DNA from: Bacillota bacterium
Lineage (GTDB): Bacteria > Bacillota > Desulfotomaculia > Desulfotomaculales > VENG01
DNA: 64,000 nucleotides
Direction of reading: 5' to 3'
NCBI GenBank assembly: GCA_009711705.1
Contig: VENG01000001.1
Coordinates: forward strand, 203,889-267,888
Below the pieces are notes generated by a model, which saw nothing but the letters and a program-made list of their open reading frames with translations, made no database searches and was not told where the DNA came from. Of this stretch, positions 18,807 to 27,712 are shown one piece after another. Made by a program: the position numbers and the translations under genes. Numbering within the stretch: position 1 is the first letter of the stretch; each line of letters begins with the position of its first letter.

Positions 18807-18888
18807 AGGTTGAAATTTTCTTGGGCTTGCTTGCAACTATAGACTGGGTGCATGAACAAATATATTAAAGCTGTGAGGTTCAACAATA

Positions 18889-19014
18889 ATGAAAAATAAA
18901 CACTGGTCAAAGATTCTATTAGGCGCCTTAATTTTAGTCTCCAGCCTTTCTTTCTGGCAATATCATAAGAATAACGAGCTGCAACATACATTAACAAAAA
19001 ATTATAGTTATTAG
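18889..19014 (+). CDS. small membrane peptide, 41 aa
   Basis: The peptide starts MKNKHWSKILLGALILVSS, with a positively charged N-terminus, one hydrophobic segment and a polar tail. It ends 9 bases before the next gene, whose ribosome site overlaps its stop codon, so the two are probably co-translated. It could be a toxin-like or regulatory peptide, but nothing in the sequence decides this. Confidence 0.5.
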   Translation: MKNKHWSKILLGALILVSSLSFWQYHKNNELQHTLTKNYSY

Positions 19015-19023
19015 GAGGCACAA

Positions 19024-19428
19024 ATGAACAAGGACAAGCTGTTGATTTCCGCCGCTATTGTATTCCTTGGTTTAAGCTTTATTATTGGATCTCACGTTTT
19101 GGCAAATGCAATATCAGACTTTGGACGAAGGTTTGACATTGAAACTGAGGATATTGGATCCCACCTCGGATATATGGCCTCAGAGCTACATGATTTCAGA
19201 CAAGATTATATCACAAGATATTCTGAAACCACCCGGGAAAAACAAACCATGTACATGAGCGAAGCAGCGGAATATTTGGGATTCAGTTTTAAGGAATTGA
19301 AATTTCTCATTGAGGAAGAAAACATAAATATCCCCTACATCAAGGTAAACCGCAAGTATGTTTTCTATAAAGAATCACTGAACCGGTGGCAAAAAAAGAT
19401 TGAACAACAGGAATACATCCTTGAATAA
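19024..19428 (+). CDS. membrane-anchored protein with excisionase-like HTH
   Basis: The N-terminal membrane segment (residues 5-28) is followed by a linker and a C-terminal MerR/excisionase-type winged helix (YMSEAAEYLGFSFKELKFLI...YVFYKESLNRWQKK). AGGAGG stands just before the ATG. A DNA-binding domain tethered to the membrane is uncommon for this small fold, which is normally soluble. It may be a membrane-bound regulator or use the fold for protein contact. Confidence 0.7.
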   Translation: MNKDKLLISAAIVFLGLSFIIGSHVLANAISDFGRRFDIETEDIGSHLGYMASELHDFRQDYITRYSETTREKQTMYMSEAAEYLGFSFKELKFLIEEENINIPYIKVNRKYVFYKESLNRWQKKIEQQEYILE

Positions 19429-19476
19429 ATATATTCCACTAATGTTCCACTGAAAGGATAAGGAGAGGTGAATTCA

Positions 19477-20310
19477 ATGCGCATTCCGAACTCGGAACCC
19501 AAGAAGCGTTCCAAAACTCGGCTGTTTGGGGGACAAATTTACTTCTCCACTCTGCGTTATTTTTCTTGGTATATTAACAGAAGGAAATATACTAAAGTAA
19601 GGAAATCTAAAACCCTACCGTTTTTGGTTTTTGGCCACCAGACACCATTACTCCGCCCCTTACGTAATGTTGATATGTGGCTTCAACACAACAAAATTAT
19701 TAACTTAAGGTTGGCTACCGCTAAAACTGATAGCGTTGTCATTAGACCGAGAGAAACTTTCTCTTTTTGGCGGTCGATTGGTAAACCGGCTAAAAGTAAA
19801 GGCTATGTTGAAGGTATAGTTCTTCATAACGGGTCGTTTCACCCTGGCATTGGCGGTGGTCTTTGTCAGTTATCCAACTTAATATATTGGATGACTCTTC
19901 ACACTCCTCTAACCGTTGTGGAGCGCTGGCGTCATGATTATGATGTATTTCCTGATGCAAATCGGGCTCAGCCTTTCGGTAGTGGAGCCACTGTTGCTTA
20001 CAATTACATTGACCTGCAAATTCGGAACGACACAGCCACTGAGTTTCAATTACGTACATGGGTGGGAGATTCTCACCTACACGGCGAATGGCGCTCTGCG
20101 CAGCCTGTAAACTTCCAATATGAAATTTACGAGAGTAATCATTTCATATTTCCTGAGTGGTGGGGTGGATATGTGCGACATAATGAACTTCGGCGTAAAG
20201 TTTTCGACTTTAATGGCAACCAAATCGGTGATAAATTGGTAACTGAAAACCATGCTATTATGATGTACGACCCCTTACTCCAAGATGGCGGAAGTTTAAA
20301 CGATTATTAG
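19477..20310 (+). CDS. VanW family protein
   Basis: The VanW domain covers most of the 277 residues, with the hallmark SFWRSIGKPAKSKGY and GGGLCQLSNLIYW segments. VanW is named from vanB-type glycopeptide resistance clusters, but most homologues are chromosomal proteins of unknown role in the cell envelope. No vanRSHAX genes are nearby, so resistance should not be inferred. The ATG at 19477 (AGGAGAGG at 8 bases) is preferred over GTG 19468. It converges with the next minus-strand gene and overlaps it by four bases. Confidence 0.88.
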   Translation: MRIPNSEPKKRSKTRLFGGQIYFSTLRYFSWYINRRKYTKVRKSKTLPFLVFGHQTPLLRPLRNVDMWLQHNKIINLRLATAKTDSVVIRPRETFSFWRSIGKPAKSKGYVEGIVLHNGSFHPGIGGGLCQLSNLIYWMTLHTPLTVVERWRHDYDVFPDANRAQPFGSGATVAYNYIDLQIRNDTATEFQLRTWVGDSHLHGEWRSAQPVNFQYEIYESNHFIFPEWWGGYVRHNELRRKVFDFNGNQIGDKLVTENHAIMMYDPLLQDGGSLNDY

Positions 20311-20591
20311 TAGAGAATAATAGCCAAATAAAACCAAAAAATAAACAAAGGCGTCAACAGCACCCATGCTACCCATAGGTATCCCCTCCATACTGCTAAA
20401 GCTGCACCAATCTGCAGCTACAGAAGCAATGGCCCGATTGCCCTAAAACGGGGTGTGCCGCTTAGATACCAGGAAAAAACCAGAATCAATCCCGCACCTA
20501 TGAATAACAAAACCGGCCGGCGCTTAACTATCCCTACAATAGATATACAAACGGCGACAATAACGGCAGGCCAAAAGAGTAGCTGTATCAA
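20307..20591 (-). pseudogene. small membrane protein gene interrupted by an in-frame TAG
   Basis: A TTG start behind GGAGGAAGG gives a 57-residue membrane protein that stops at TAG (20418-20420). The same frame then continues without interruption for 36 more codons (LQIGAALAVWRGYLWVAWV...), with two more hydrophobic segments, to TAA. The continued hydrophobic pattern indicates that TAG broke a 94-residue, roughly four-segment protein. Read-through or pyrrolysine is possible in principle but has no support here. The family is unnamed. Confidence 0.6.
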
Positions 20592-20785
20592 AACTAACCT
20601 TCCTCCTCTCTATTACCGTTCACATTACAGACAGGATGCGACATATTTTTTACTAGATAATAGAGGGATAGTACTTTAGTAAACCAAATAAAGTTATAGA
20701 AATACAAAACGAACAAGGAGTATAAAGTGACTTATTTACTTTATGCATTAACTGTTTTTATTTGGGGTACAACCTGACATTAAAT

Positions 20786-21322
20786 CTAATTGGAACGTAA
20801 ATACCGTTCTAATTTTTTAGGCGGGTTTTCTTTATTTACTGCTCTAAGTTTGAAAGTTTCCTGATGGTTTCCATTACTATCTCTCCAATCCACGGTCACA
20901 GTTATCACATCGTGGTCCCGGAAGAACGCTCTGTTTCTACCAGAAACCCCTGGTTCGGCAATACTTCCAAAAGAATTAAGCTTCATAGGCCCGTCATTTT
21001 CTTCCCCCATACCTGCGGTATCTCTATATTCGTAATTTGTAACAATAATATTGCCAAAATCATCTTCTTTATATGTTAGCAAGAAGGATCTTCCGGAGGT
21101 ACTTTCATGCGTAATACTACCTCTCTCATCTTCTCCCCAAATTTCGGTGGGTTCTACAATTATAGTTGCCTCCCATTTGTTGCCTTCACCCTTGAAAAAA
21201 ATTAAATTGTGGACCTTATCAATGTAATCTTGACCGCATCCTGTAAGTGCTAGTGTCAGAAGGTAAAAAAATAGAACAAGAAACCAATTGTTGGTTTTGC
21301 AAAAGCGGTTCAATGGCATCAC
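20786..21322 (-). CDS. lipoprotein with GEGNxW domain
   Basis: There is a signal peptide with lipobox LALTGC, then a single beta-rich domain of about 140 residues starting FKGEGNKWEAT. This matches the C-terminal domain of the lipoprotein at 14570-15550, including the closing VTVDWRD-type strand. It seems to be the minimal version of that protein. Function is unknown; the surface location is inferred. Confidence 0.7.
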   Translation of the reverse strand: MMPLNRFCKTNNWFLVLFFYLLTLALTGCGQDYIDKVHNLIFFKGEGNKWEATIIVEPTEIWGEDERGSITHESTSGRSFLLTYKEDDFGNIIVTNYEYRDTAGMGEENDGPMKLNSFGSIAEPGVSGRNRAFFRDHDVITVTVDWRDSNGNHQETFKLRAVNKENPPKKLERYLRSN

Positions 21323-21447
21323 CTCGTTTCCTAAGTCTGAACCTAATTAGCTGTATCCCTCAATGGTAATTAACTTCCAAAGGTTGATCGAAATATTAGA
21401 CCTTTTGTAAAACATTTTAACAAAAAAGATAGGTGTTTTGGGTACCA

Positions 21448-21915
21448 TCAATTTCTGAAGTCCCTATCCAGAGCTACTGTATTGGTCGAAACTTTATCAA
21501 ATGATGTCAAAAAAACATATCCCGATATAAGCCCACTTATACTACGAAGTGTTCCATTAGCAAATAAAAGAGTACTGAGTGCTGACGGCCATATGGTATC
21601 TGATATAACAAAATAGCTCAGCGGTGCAATGCTAGCATAAAAAGTTGGCAACCCAATGGACAAAAATTTTACCCAATCAAATTTCCAATGCCCTTGCTCT
21701 CTCACCCTAATAAAAAACCGGGGCAGTGCAATTAAAAGGCCCACAATTATAAAGAAAAAGGAACTAAATAACAGGTTAGGGTAAGGGTTAAATTGAGTAG
21801 CAGCAACAACACTTTTCAAATACTCCTGATATCTAAGGCCAGAACTAATCACTATCCCCATCAAGAAAACGTAAATAAAATTCCCTGTGAACCTTATTAT
21901 GTTTAACCTAATCAT
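21448..21915 (-). CDS. membrane protein, 155 aa
   Basis: There are four predicted membrane segments with short loops. No motif is recognised. It lies 21 bases downstream of the next membrane protein gene on the same strand, so the two probably form one operon with the PH-like protein gene further upstream. Confidence 0.6.
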   Translation of the reverse strand: MIRLNIIRFTGNFIYVFLMGIVISSGLRYQEYLKSVVAATQFNPYPNLLFSSFFFIIVGLLIALPRFFIRVREQGHWKFDWVKFLSIGLPTFYASIAPLSYFVISDTIWPSALSTLLFANGTLRSISGLISGYVFLTSFDKVSTNTVALDRDFRN

Positions 21916-21935
21916 ACTCAGCCCCTTTAAATTAT

Positions 21936-22802
21936 TTAGTCACACTCTTTATCCCTGGTTATCCTTCTTCCGAACTCTATCCCGCTGTGCTTGAAAAGCA
22001 TTATCACAAGAATAGCAGGCATTGCAATATTGATTATAGAGTAGATGACAAAAAGGAAATGAGGTGTCGGCAACTGTTTACCGGCCATATAAAAAGATAT
22101 TGTAAAAAAATTGTTGATTAATATTGCTGTTTGATAAAAAGCATTTATTAAGGAAAAAATAGTGAGCCCTTTAAGCAGCCAATTATCACCGGTCCTGCGC
22201 TTGTGTCGCAGTATAATTATTCCGTATATATAAAGACCGACGGTAAACCCACCTAATATCATTTGGGCTGTGAAAAAAGGTAGGTTGAAATTCATTAACA
22301 AGGGTTTTATTATGGGGGAACTTATTACCACTGCGAATATGTAAATAGAAGTAGCGAGAAACACCCAGCGCGTTTTGAAACAGGAGCTAAACTTTACCTG
22401 CTGGCCATAATTAGTAAATGACCAGACAAGCAAAAATACAAAAACAAGTCCTCCTCCCTGCTGCAAACTGGAATTAAGCCAGCTAACCAGTTGCATTTGC
22501 TGAAGCATCATTTTTCCATTTGCAAAGGATTCCATTAGTACTCGATTCATAAACATCTTGGACAGCCAGAGAAAAACATACAGGGTCAAGGATGCAGCCA
22601 GTAATTTAAAGAAGGAAGTCTTGTATTTATGATAACACCACCAGCTCAGCAACATAGCGATAACGTACAATACATTGTCAGCAGGTTGAATTACGGCCCA
22701 TATGTCTTTAAAGGTGAAGGAATACCCCGCTTCTTGCAGTATTATTGAGGCTGCAAAAATAATAACCAAAGTAGGAATTGCGACAGTACATTTTTTCATC
22801 AT
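21936..22802 (-). CDS. polytopic membrane protein, 288 aa
   Basis: There are about eight hydrophobic segments, a short cytoplasmic tail (RRITRDKECD) and no enzyme motif. The start overlaps the stop of the upstream PH-like gene (TAAATGATG), indicating translational coupling. The layout resembles sensor or 7TM-type membrane modules, but the assignment is open. Confidence 0.6.
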   Translation of the reverse strand: MMKKCTVAIPTLVIIFAASIILQEAGYSFTFKDIWAVIQPADNVLYVIAMLLSWWCYHKYKTSFFKLLAASLTLYVFLWLSKMFMNRVLMESFANGKMMLQQMQLVSWLNSSLQQGGGLVFVFLLVWSFTNYGQQVKFSSCFKTRWVFLATSIYIFAVVISSPIIKPLLMNFNLPFFTAQMILGGFTVGLYIYGIIILRHKRRTGDNWLLKGLTIFSLINAFYQTAILINNFFTISFYMAGKQLPTPHFLFVIYSIINIAMPAILVIMLFKHSGIEFGRRITRDKECD

Positions 22803-23263
22803 TTAGACTCAACCTTTTCACCGGTATTTGGGTAGCATTGCTTTACCGCTTGCACAAATGATTCAGGTTCCAAGGGCGATAAGAGATAGGCGTCGCCTTT
22901 ACAGGCAGTTATTTTTACCATGCGCTCCCAACTGGTGGCGTAAACCCTGGCCACGCTGCCATTGGCCAAAGTATACTCCCCGGAATAGCCGAAAAAATCA
23001 CTCGTACAGGTATTTATCCCGGACCCGTGCTTTATTGGCTTCAAAATCTCAAGGGAACTAATATTATTTCTTTCAATGAGATCAGTTGCAATGAGCGAGC
23101 GGATTTCGATTCCTCTGGGTGACAATAAATATTTGCGCGGGGCAAACAGGAACGGAAAAAGGTAGATAAAGCCTAGGGTAAATATGCCAGCCCCAATAAG
23201 TGTAATAACGGTTGTTAGTTTTGCCCTTCTGTCTAAAGGCGCTAACTTGAATACTTCAAACAT
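22799..23263 (-). CDS. membrane protein with bacterial PH-like domain
   Basis: Two N-terminal hydrophobic segments (about residues 15-42) are followed by a PH-like domain, recognisable by KYLLSPRGIEIRSL and the terminal helix ESFVQAVKQCYP. Such bPH proteins are common membrane-associated proteins of unknown role. It is first in a coupled three-gene set with the two downstream membrane proteins. Confidence 0.65.
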   Translation of the reverse strand: MFEVFKLAPLDRRAKLTTVITLIGAGIFTLGFIYLFPFLFAPRKYLLSPRGIEIRSLIATDLIERNNISSLEILKPIKHGSGINTCTSDFFGYSGEYTLANGSVARVYATSWERMVKITACKGDAYLLSPLEPESFVQAVKQCYPNTGEKVESK

Positions 23264-23295
23264 TTTATCCCCTTATCCCCCCGTTAATAGACCAG

Positions 23296-23580
23296 TTAAC
23301 TAGATATCTTAATAATGGCTAGAAAAATCAATATCAAACCAAGCAATCTATAGGAATCGGTTTTGTTGTCCTTCTTGGCTGCAAGAGCTACATATTGGGG
23401 AACAATCATCAGTATGACTCCCCACAAGCCAACAAAAAAGTAGGCACAATAGGAGAAAAACCTTCTTTCCGGACTGTGTAAATCGTATTGCATGCTGATA
23501 TATGCAAAAATGCCAAATGATGTGCAAAGAACAATATGTGTTATTTTAATTAGCTTTGCAACGAGGTGCTTTCTATCCAT
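23296..23580 (-). CDS. membrane protein, 94 aa
   Basis: There are three hydrophobic segments with a basic N-terminus (MDRKHLVAKLIK). It is unrecognised. It lies in the same orientation as the surrounding small membrane proteins. A GAGGTAG site precedes the start. Confidence 0.55.
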   Translation of the reverse strand: MDRKHLVAKLIKITHIVLCTSFGIFAYISMQYDLHSPERRFFSYCAYFFVGLWGVILMIVPQYVALAAKKDNKTDSYRLLGLILIFLAIIKISS

Positions 23581-23661
23581 AATGCTACCTCTTCATTTTT
23601 CCATAATAATTAATTCTTTCTGACTCTCACCTTGCTAATGGCCTTTAAAAAACCTCATATT

Positions 23662-23871
23662 TCAATGTAGCCGTATGCCGCCAAAAAGAATTGTACTGAT
23701 TAGGAAAATTCTGAAAGCTTGCCAGAAGGTTATTTGCGGCAAATTAAAAACCTGAGGCATAGTAATGTTCCAAAGCCACCGGAGAACCCAGGGTAAGAAG
23801 AATAAGAAAAAAACAATTAAACCGACTAATCCGGCAATATACGCCAGTGAAACTAATGAGGGTGAAAGCAT
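23662..23871 (-). CDS. small membrane protein, 69 aa
   Basis: Two hydrophobic segments flank a short loop containing WNITMPQVFNLPQ. It has a GGGGAG ribosome site. It is unnamed and part of the small-membrane-protein run. Confidence 0.5.
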   Translation of the reverse strand: MLSPSLVSLAYIAGLVGLIVFFLFFLPWVLRWLWNITMPQVFNLPQITFWQAFRIFLISTILFGGIRLH

Positions 23872-23925
23872 AACATCTCCCCTTCCGGTTGTGTGTTTTG
23901 ATTTGATCTCTGATTCTAATTCATA

Positions 23926-24114
23926 TTATTCCTTTTTCTTGTCGGATAAAAGAATATCGATTTTGTCATTTACCGCATTTAGCTTCTTCTTTATACTAAC
24001 TATCAAATAAACGACATAAACGATAACGGATATTATCATTAGCAAAACCAGCAATTCAAGGAGTATTGTTGGCATGTAATTAACCGGTTCAGGAATGCGC
24101 TTAACTACTGTCAA
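23926..24114 (-). CDS. small membrane protein with C-terminal coiled coil, 62 aa
   Basis: One membrane segment is followed by an amphipathic helix ending DKIDILLSDKKKE, the same plan as in 16704-16877. A strong GGGGGG-type site precedes the start. The role is unknown. Confidence 0.6.
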   Translation of the reverse strand: MTVVKRIPEPVNYMPTILLELLVLLMIISVIVYVVYLIVSIKKKLNAVNDKIDILLSDKKKE

Positions 24115-24225
24115 TTGATTCCCCCCTTTTTGATTAATAAACTATTTACTGACTTGTTATGTCCATATAATATTGGTATGTGAACCACAGACCTATGACC
24201 AGAAATTTTGAAGTGAATATGAAAT

Positions 24226-24420
24226 TCAAGGTGTCTTCATGTATTTATAAGCCAGAATAATAACGGCCCAACCAATGGCAGCACCACCGATTCGGCTAAG
24301 AAGTCCAAACAAACTAAATATCTGCCCATTAACGATATATTGCCCTACTTCTATCAGGGAATAAGCAAACGCAAAACAAAGAAATAAATATATACCTCGA
24401 GAGGATTTAACTTTAAACAC
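24226..24420 (-). CDS. small membrane protein, 64 aa
   Basis: Two hydrophobic segments lie between basic ends (MFKVKSSRG... and ...YKYMKTP). It is unrecognised. It is 26 bases downstream of the next small membrane protein and probably co-transcribed with it. Confidence 0.5.
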   Translation of the reverse strand: MFKVKSSRGIYLFLCFAFAYSLIEVGQYIVNGQIFSLFGLLSRIGGAAIGWAVIILAYKYMKTP

Positions 24421-24446
24421 TTCCTTTAAGTGGTAATACTTGAGGA

Positions 24447-24719
24447 TTAACCCGGGCCACCATAAATCATGCCTTTAAAGTAACTTGGGTTTTGTATATC
24501 GAACAGGGCTAGAGCGATAGCATAGCTTACTAGAAAACAAAAAAGAAAAATAGGAATGACAATAAGTAACAGCAATGGTGGTTTTTTAAATTTCTTTGAC
24601 ATAAAGAATTTTAGGGCAATTAAATGGTGTGACGGAGTATTTTTTATTCTTTTAGTTTCTGCAGCTGCAACTATCACTGCAATGATTAACGAAACAACCA
24701 ATAGCCCTAATTCAACCAT
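24447..24719 (-). CDS. small membrane protein, 90 aa
   Basis: It has an N-terminal membrane segment, a basic central loop, a second segment (LLLLIVIPIFLFCFLVSYAI) and a Gly-rich tail. A GAGGGGGG site precedes the start. It is unnamed. Confidence 0.5.
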   Translation of the reverse strand: MVELGLLVVSLIIAVIVAAAETKRIKNTPSHHLIALKFFMSKKFKKPPLLLLIVIPIFLFCFLVSYAIALALFDIQNPSYFKGMIYGGPG

Positions 24720-24756
24720 GCCGTGCCCCCCTCAATTAAGATTTTAATGTCATACT

Positions 24757-25081
24757 TTAGCCATCACCCAATTTCGAAAATGGATCTACATCAATGGCTT
24801 TCCATTTACCTTCTTCATCAACAAAATAAAACACCTGCGCCCCATCCACTTCCTCTTTAGAATACTTGTCAAAGCTTGGATGGGTCCCTTTCTTTTTCCT
24901 CCCAATCATAAATTCTTATCTGGTTTACTTGCAGCCCCAGGCTACTTTCCTCATCGAGTGTCCAGCCAGGAATATCCATAATTTGTACCGAGACCCTGTG
25001 CTGAAAATAATAATAGACGCTAATTAACAACCACACTGAAAAAATAGATAAAAATATGATTAACCACTTGTTTTTTAGCAT
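24757..25081 (-). pseudogene. frameshifted short relative of the membrane-anchored protein at 10685-11656
   Basis: The first frame (25081 to 24869) gives an N-terminal anchor and the segment QIRIYDWEEKERDPS. A one-base shift near 24880 then continues as SFDKYSKEEVDGAQVFYFVD and ends DPFSKLGDG at 24757. The recovered end resembles the terminal strand of the 323-residue protein (IYLIYKDGVWKIINVG). The central part of the longer relative is absent, so this copy is both shortened and frameshifted. Confidence 0.65.
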
Positions 25082-25149
25082 ACACCCACCTCAACTAAAA
25101 AAACATTTGTTTGCAATGCCTGTCGATTAACACTTTTTTATTAAGGTAA

Positions 25150-26103
25150 TCACCCCTTCCTAACCTGAGCCCCTTCCACAAGCATCCGCCTCTGAGATTG
25201 AACGTTTTCCAAGGCCGATTCCACTTCTTTTAAGCGGTTTTTGAGGTGCCAGACTGTTCTTTTCACTTCGGCCAACCTCTCTGTTACCGAAGCATGGGAA
25301 CTTTTGATTCGTGTCTGTATTACCATGTCTGCAATAAGACCGTCAAAAAAATAATCTGCAAAACGGGCAAAAGATCCAGGCTCAATATTGATATTGCGAT
25401 ATTCCTTTACATCAGCCAATTCCCGCTGGAAGATGCCCAGCGCCGCCTGGGCCTGCTGCACTGAGTGCTGGGCATTATCCAGCTTGGAGTGCTTAATTGC
25501 GGTGGTAATGAGACCGCCACCCAGCATATCTGCGGCACCCCACCCCCTGGCGCTTTGAAGTTCGTCACTGGTTTTTTGCAGATGGCGCGCTGCAGATTCA
25601 CCTGCGATTACAGCTTCCTTCAGTTCCTTGCACAGTTGAAAAAGCTGTACCTCTTCATTGAAGAGATCAAACAATCTAGCCGACGTTTGGTCTTGTGCAT
25701 TAAGAAGTAGTTCTTCTTTTTCTTTAAGCAACCTTTGGTATTCCGCTGAAGGGTCGCCCATCAACTCAAGTTCACTTTTGTACCTGGCAATTTCTTTTTC
25801 CAGGGAGCGTACTGCTTCTTTGGCTTCATCATACTTTAGCTTTGCGGCCAAATAATCTTGCTTCTCCTTATCCACCTGTTCCTCCCTTTTACCCACTAAG
25901 GTATAAAAAACGGTAGACAAACTGAGCCTCTCCAGTTTGTCAAAGTCTTTCTTTTCCGCAACCAGCACCTCGTATAACTCTTTTTCCCTGCTTCTCTCCG
26001 TGGATAAGATTTGTCTTGCCTTTTCCAGGCTGCGCTGGATTTTCCGGTAAGTGCCTAATTTTTCCGAAGCGTCGGCAAGGCGTTCGCTAATTTTGCAATA
26101 CAT
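25150..26103 (-). CDS. coiled-coil protein, 317 aa
   Basis: The ATG at 26103 follows GGAGGGG; an upstream ATG lacks a site. The protein is almost entirely heptad-rich, with a Gly-rich break (GWGAADMLGGGLITTAIKHS) near the middle that may form a hairpin between two coiled coils. No membrane segment or enzyme motif is seen. It looks like a cytoplasmic structural or scaffold protein; the family is not named here. Confidence 0.7.
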   Translation of the reverse strand: MYCKISERLADASEKLGTYRKIQRSLEKARQILSTERSREKELYEVLVAEKKDFDKLERLSLSTVFYTLVGKREEQVDKEKQDYLAAKLKYDEAKEAVRSLEKEIARYKSELELMGDPSAEYQRLLKEKEELLLNAQDQTSARLFDLFNEEVQLFQLCKELKEAVIAGESAARHLQKTSDELQSARGWGAADMLGGGLITTAIKHSKLDNAQHSVQQAQAALGIFQRELADVKEYRNINIEPGSFARFADYFFDGLIADMVIQTRIKSSHASVTERLAEVKRTVWHLKNRLKEVESALENVQSQRRMLVEGAQVRKG

Positions 26104-26227
26104 GCTTTCCCCTCCGAAATCCATACCAACATATTAAAAGGATTGTTATATAGGGCCACCTGATAGATCTTCATGAAAGGCTTTCAGACGAGTTATCAAA
26201 ACTCAATGAAAACCTGGGCAAAAAGTC

Positions 26228-27712
26228 CTAGTTACCTGCAGTGGGTATTTTAAACTTTACCCGCTGTAGCTTTTCACCCACACTGCGCAGCTTCAGAGCT
26301 GTTTCTTCTGTGTCAGGCAAAGAATGAAATGTAACCTTTACCCGGAATCCGTCCAGGTGCTCCAATACCGGGCCCTTTCTCCAGAATTTGCCCGCCCTTA
26401 ATCTAAATTCCGGCCGGTAGTAATCTGACGGTTTATCACCGGCACCGCTGTATTTAAGATAGAAAGCTAATTTTTCATCCTCCAGGGCAGCCTTTTCCAG
26501 TGTGTAGGAAAGCGATCCCCACTTAAATATTTTGTTAACTTTCATTTCCCCCTTGCCGGGGATTTCCATTTCCAGGACTTGATCTTGTTCCGGGAAACGA
26601 TACAGGTAAAGAACCGGGGATGTGAGTTCCAGTTCACGGACCGACGGGTCCACCGCATTAAAGTGAAAGGCCCCGTCTATGCCGCCGGTTATGGTGTCGG
26701 TTGAGGTGCGGGTCTCCCTGAGCTTTACCTTTTTCCCGTTGGTTATATCTACCATTCGGGCCCAAGGTCCCGGCAGCCCGGTGTTAGCCCCCTTAATTCC
26801 CGGGGCGGGCAGCGGTCGGCTTATCCGGCTTTCTGCGCTGTTAGGCCCGTTGGGCCCCATTTCCGTATACATGGGAGGCGCTGTTTCGACACCAACCCCT
26901 GCAATCTCCGGCTCTAGTGGCCAGCGGGCACGGAAAAAGAAAATGCTTTCAGACAAGCCCAGCACGGCTTTATCAATGCTAAGCTTCACCGGCCCTGTCT
27001 GTGCCGTAAGATTCGGGTACAGCTCCCTGGTATTCTGTGCCACCAGTGTGGGATCCACCGGTATCGTGAAACGTACTTCCACCGGCATACTGTCAGTATT
27101 AAAGGTAAGAGTAATTTTTTCAGCATCCAGGTTAACCGGCTCCAGGTCGTATACAAAATTCTTTTTTTGTAAGCCCCGGCTACCCCGGGGCTGGTAGTTT
27201 ACTCCTTTGTCATCGGTCATGCTAACTTCTAAAAAGTGATCGCCTTCCATTGCCGGCTCCACCTGGTAGAATACCGTGGTGCGAGCGGTATCCAGTAGAA
27301 CCCGGTTAACCGTAACTACGTACGGGCCCAATTTCTTGCTCTTGTTCACCTCGGTGAAAAGATCCATTTTTTCTGCCTGCTGAAAGGAAGGATCCCTTAA
27401 GGCCAGGTTCTTACCCGCATTATAAGAAGCCCAGGCGATAGCTGTGGCAGCAAAAAGGAGAATTACCATTGCCAGCGATGCCACCCTGCGGAATCTGCCG
27501 GCAAAGCCGGTCTTTTTTGAAGTAGAATCTGTGGCATCGGATACAGCAGGAAAAACATGCTCCCGGTATGTTGCAAGCAATTCCCGGCAGCCGGCGCACT
27601 CCTCCAGGTGCTGCTCCACAAACTCTCCTGTGGCCCCTCCGGCCTCCCCGTCAGCATATATAGGCAAAAGGTCACGAATTATCTGGCATTCTTTATCAGT
27701 CACTGCTATCAC
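26228..27712 (-). CDS. anti-sigma factor with zinc-finger and DUF4179-like extracellular part
   Basis: The N-terminal anti-sigma zinc-finger (H34, C38, C41 in EQHLEECAGCREL) is cytoplasmic. One membrane segment (VASLAMVILLFAATAIAWAS, about residues 92-112) leads to a ~380-residue extracellular beta-rich region of the DUF4179 type. Its gene overlaps the 3' end of the sigma factor gene by 17 bases. It is expected to hold the sigma factor inactive until an envelope signal arrives. The signal is unknown. Confidence 0.88.
   Translation of the reverse strand: MIAVTDKECQIIRDLLPIYADGEAGGATGEFVEQHLEECAGCRELLATYREHVFPAVSDATDSTSKKTGFAGRFRRVASLAMVILLFAATAIAWASYNAGKNLALRDPSFQQAEKMDLFTEVNKSKKLGPYVVTVNRVLLDTARTTVFYQVEPAMEGDHFLEVSMTDDKGVNYQPRGSRGLQKKNFVYDLEPVNLDAEKITLTFNTDSMPVEVRFTIPVDPTLVAQNTRELYPNLTAQTGPVKLSIDKAVLGLSESIFFFRARWPLEPEIAGVGVETAPPMYTEMGPNGPNSAESRISRPLPAPGIKGANTGLPGPWARMVDITNGKKVKLRETRTSTDTITGGIDGAFHFNAVDPSVRELELTSPVLYLYRFPEQDQVLEMEIPGKGEMKVNKIFKWGSLSYTLEKAALEDEKLAFYLKYSGAGDKPSDYYRPEFRLRAGKFWRKGPVLEHLDGFRVKVTFHSLPDTEETALKLRSVGEKLQRVKFKIPTAGN

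Noticed and set aside
18686..19021. Minus-strand 111-codon open frame
   Set aside because: It lies opposite the 41-aa peptide gene and the upstream motif, has no usable domain, and its apparent RBS is the complement of the plus-strand signals.
19477..20310. Glycopeptide resistance locus because of VanW
   Set aside because: No vanA/B ligase, vanH, vanX or vanRS nearby; VanW alone is common in Firmicutes without resistance.
20455..20679. Plus-strand 74-codon frame
   Set aside because: It is the shadow of the minus-strand membrane protein, which has a good start signal and hydrophobic pattern.
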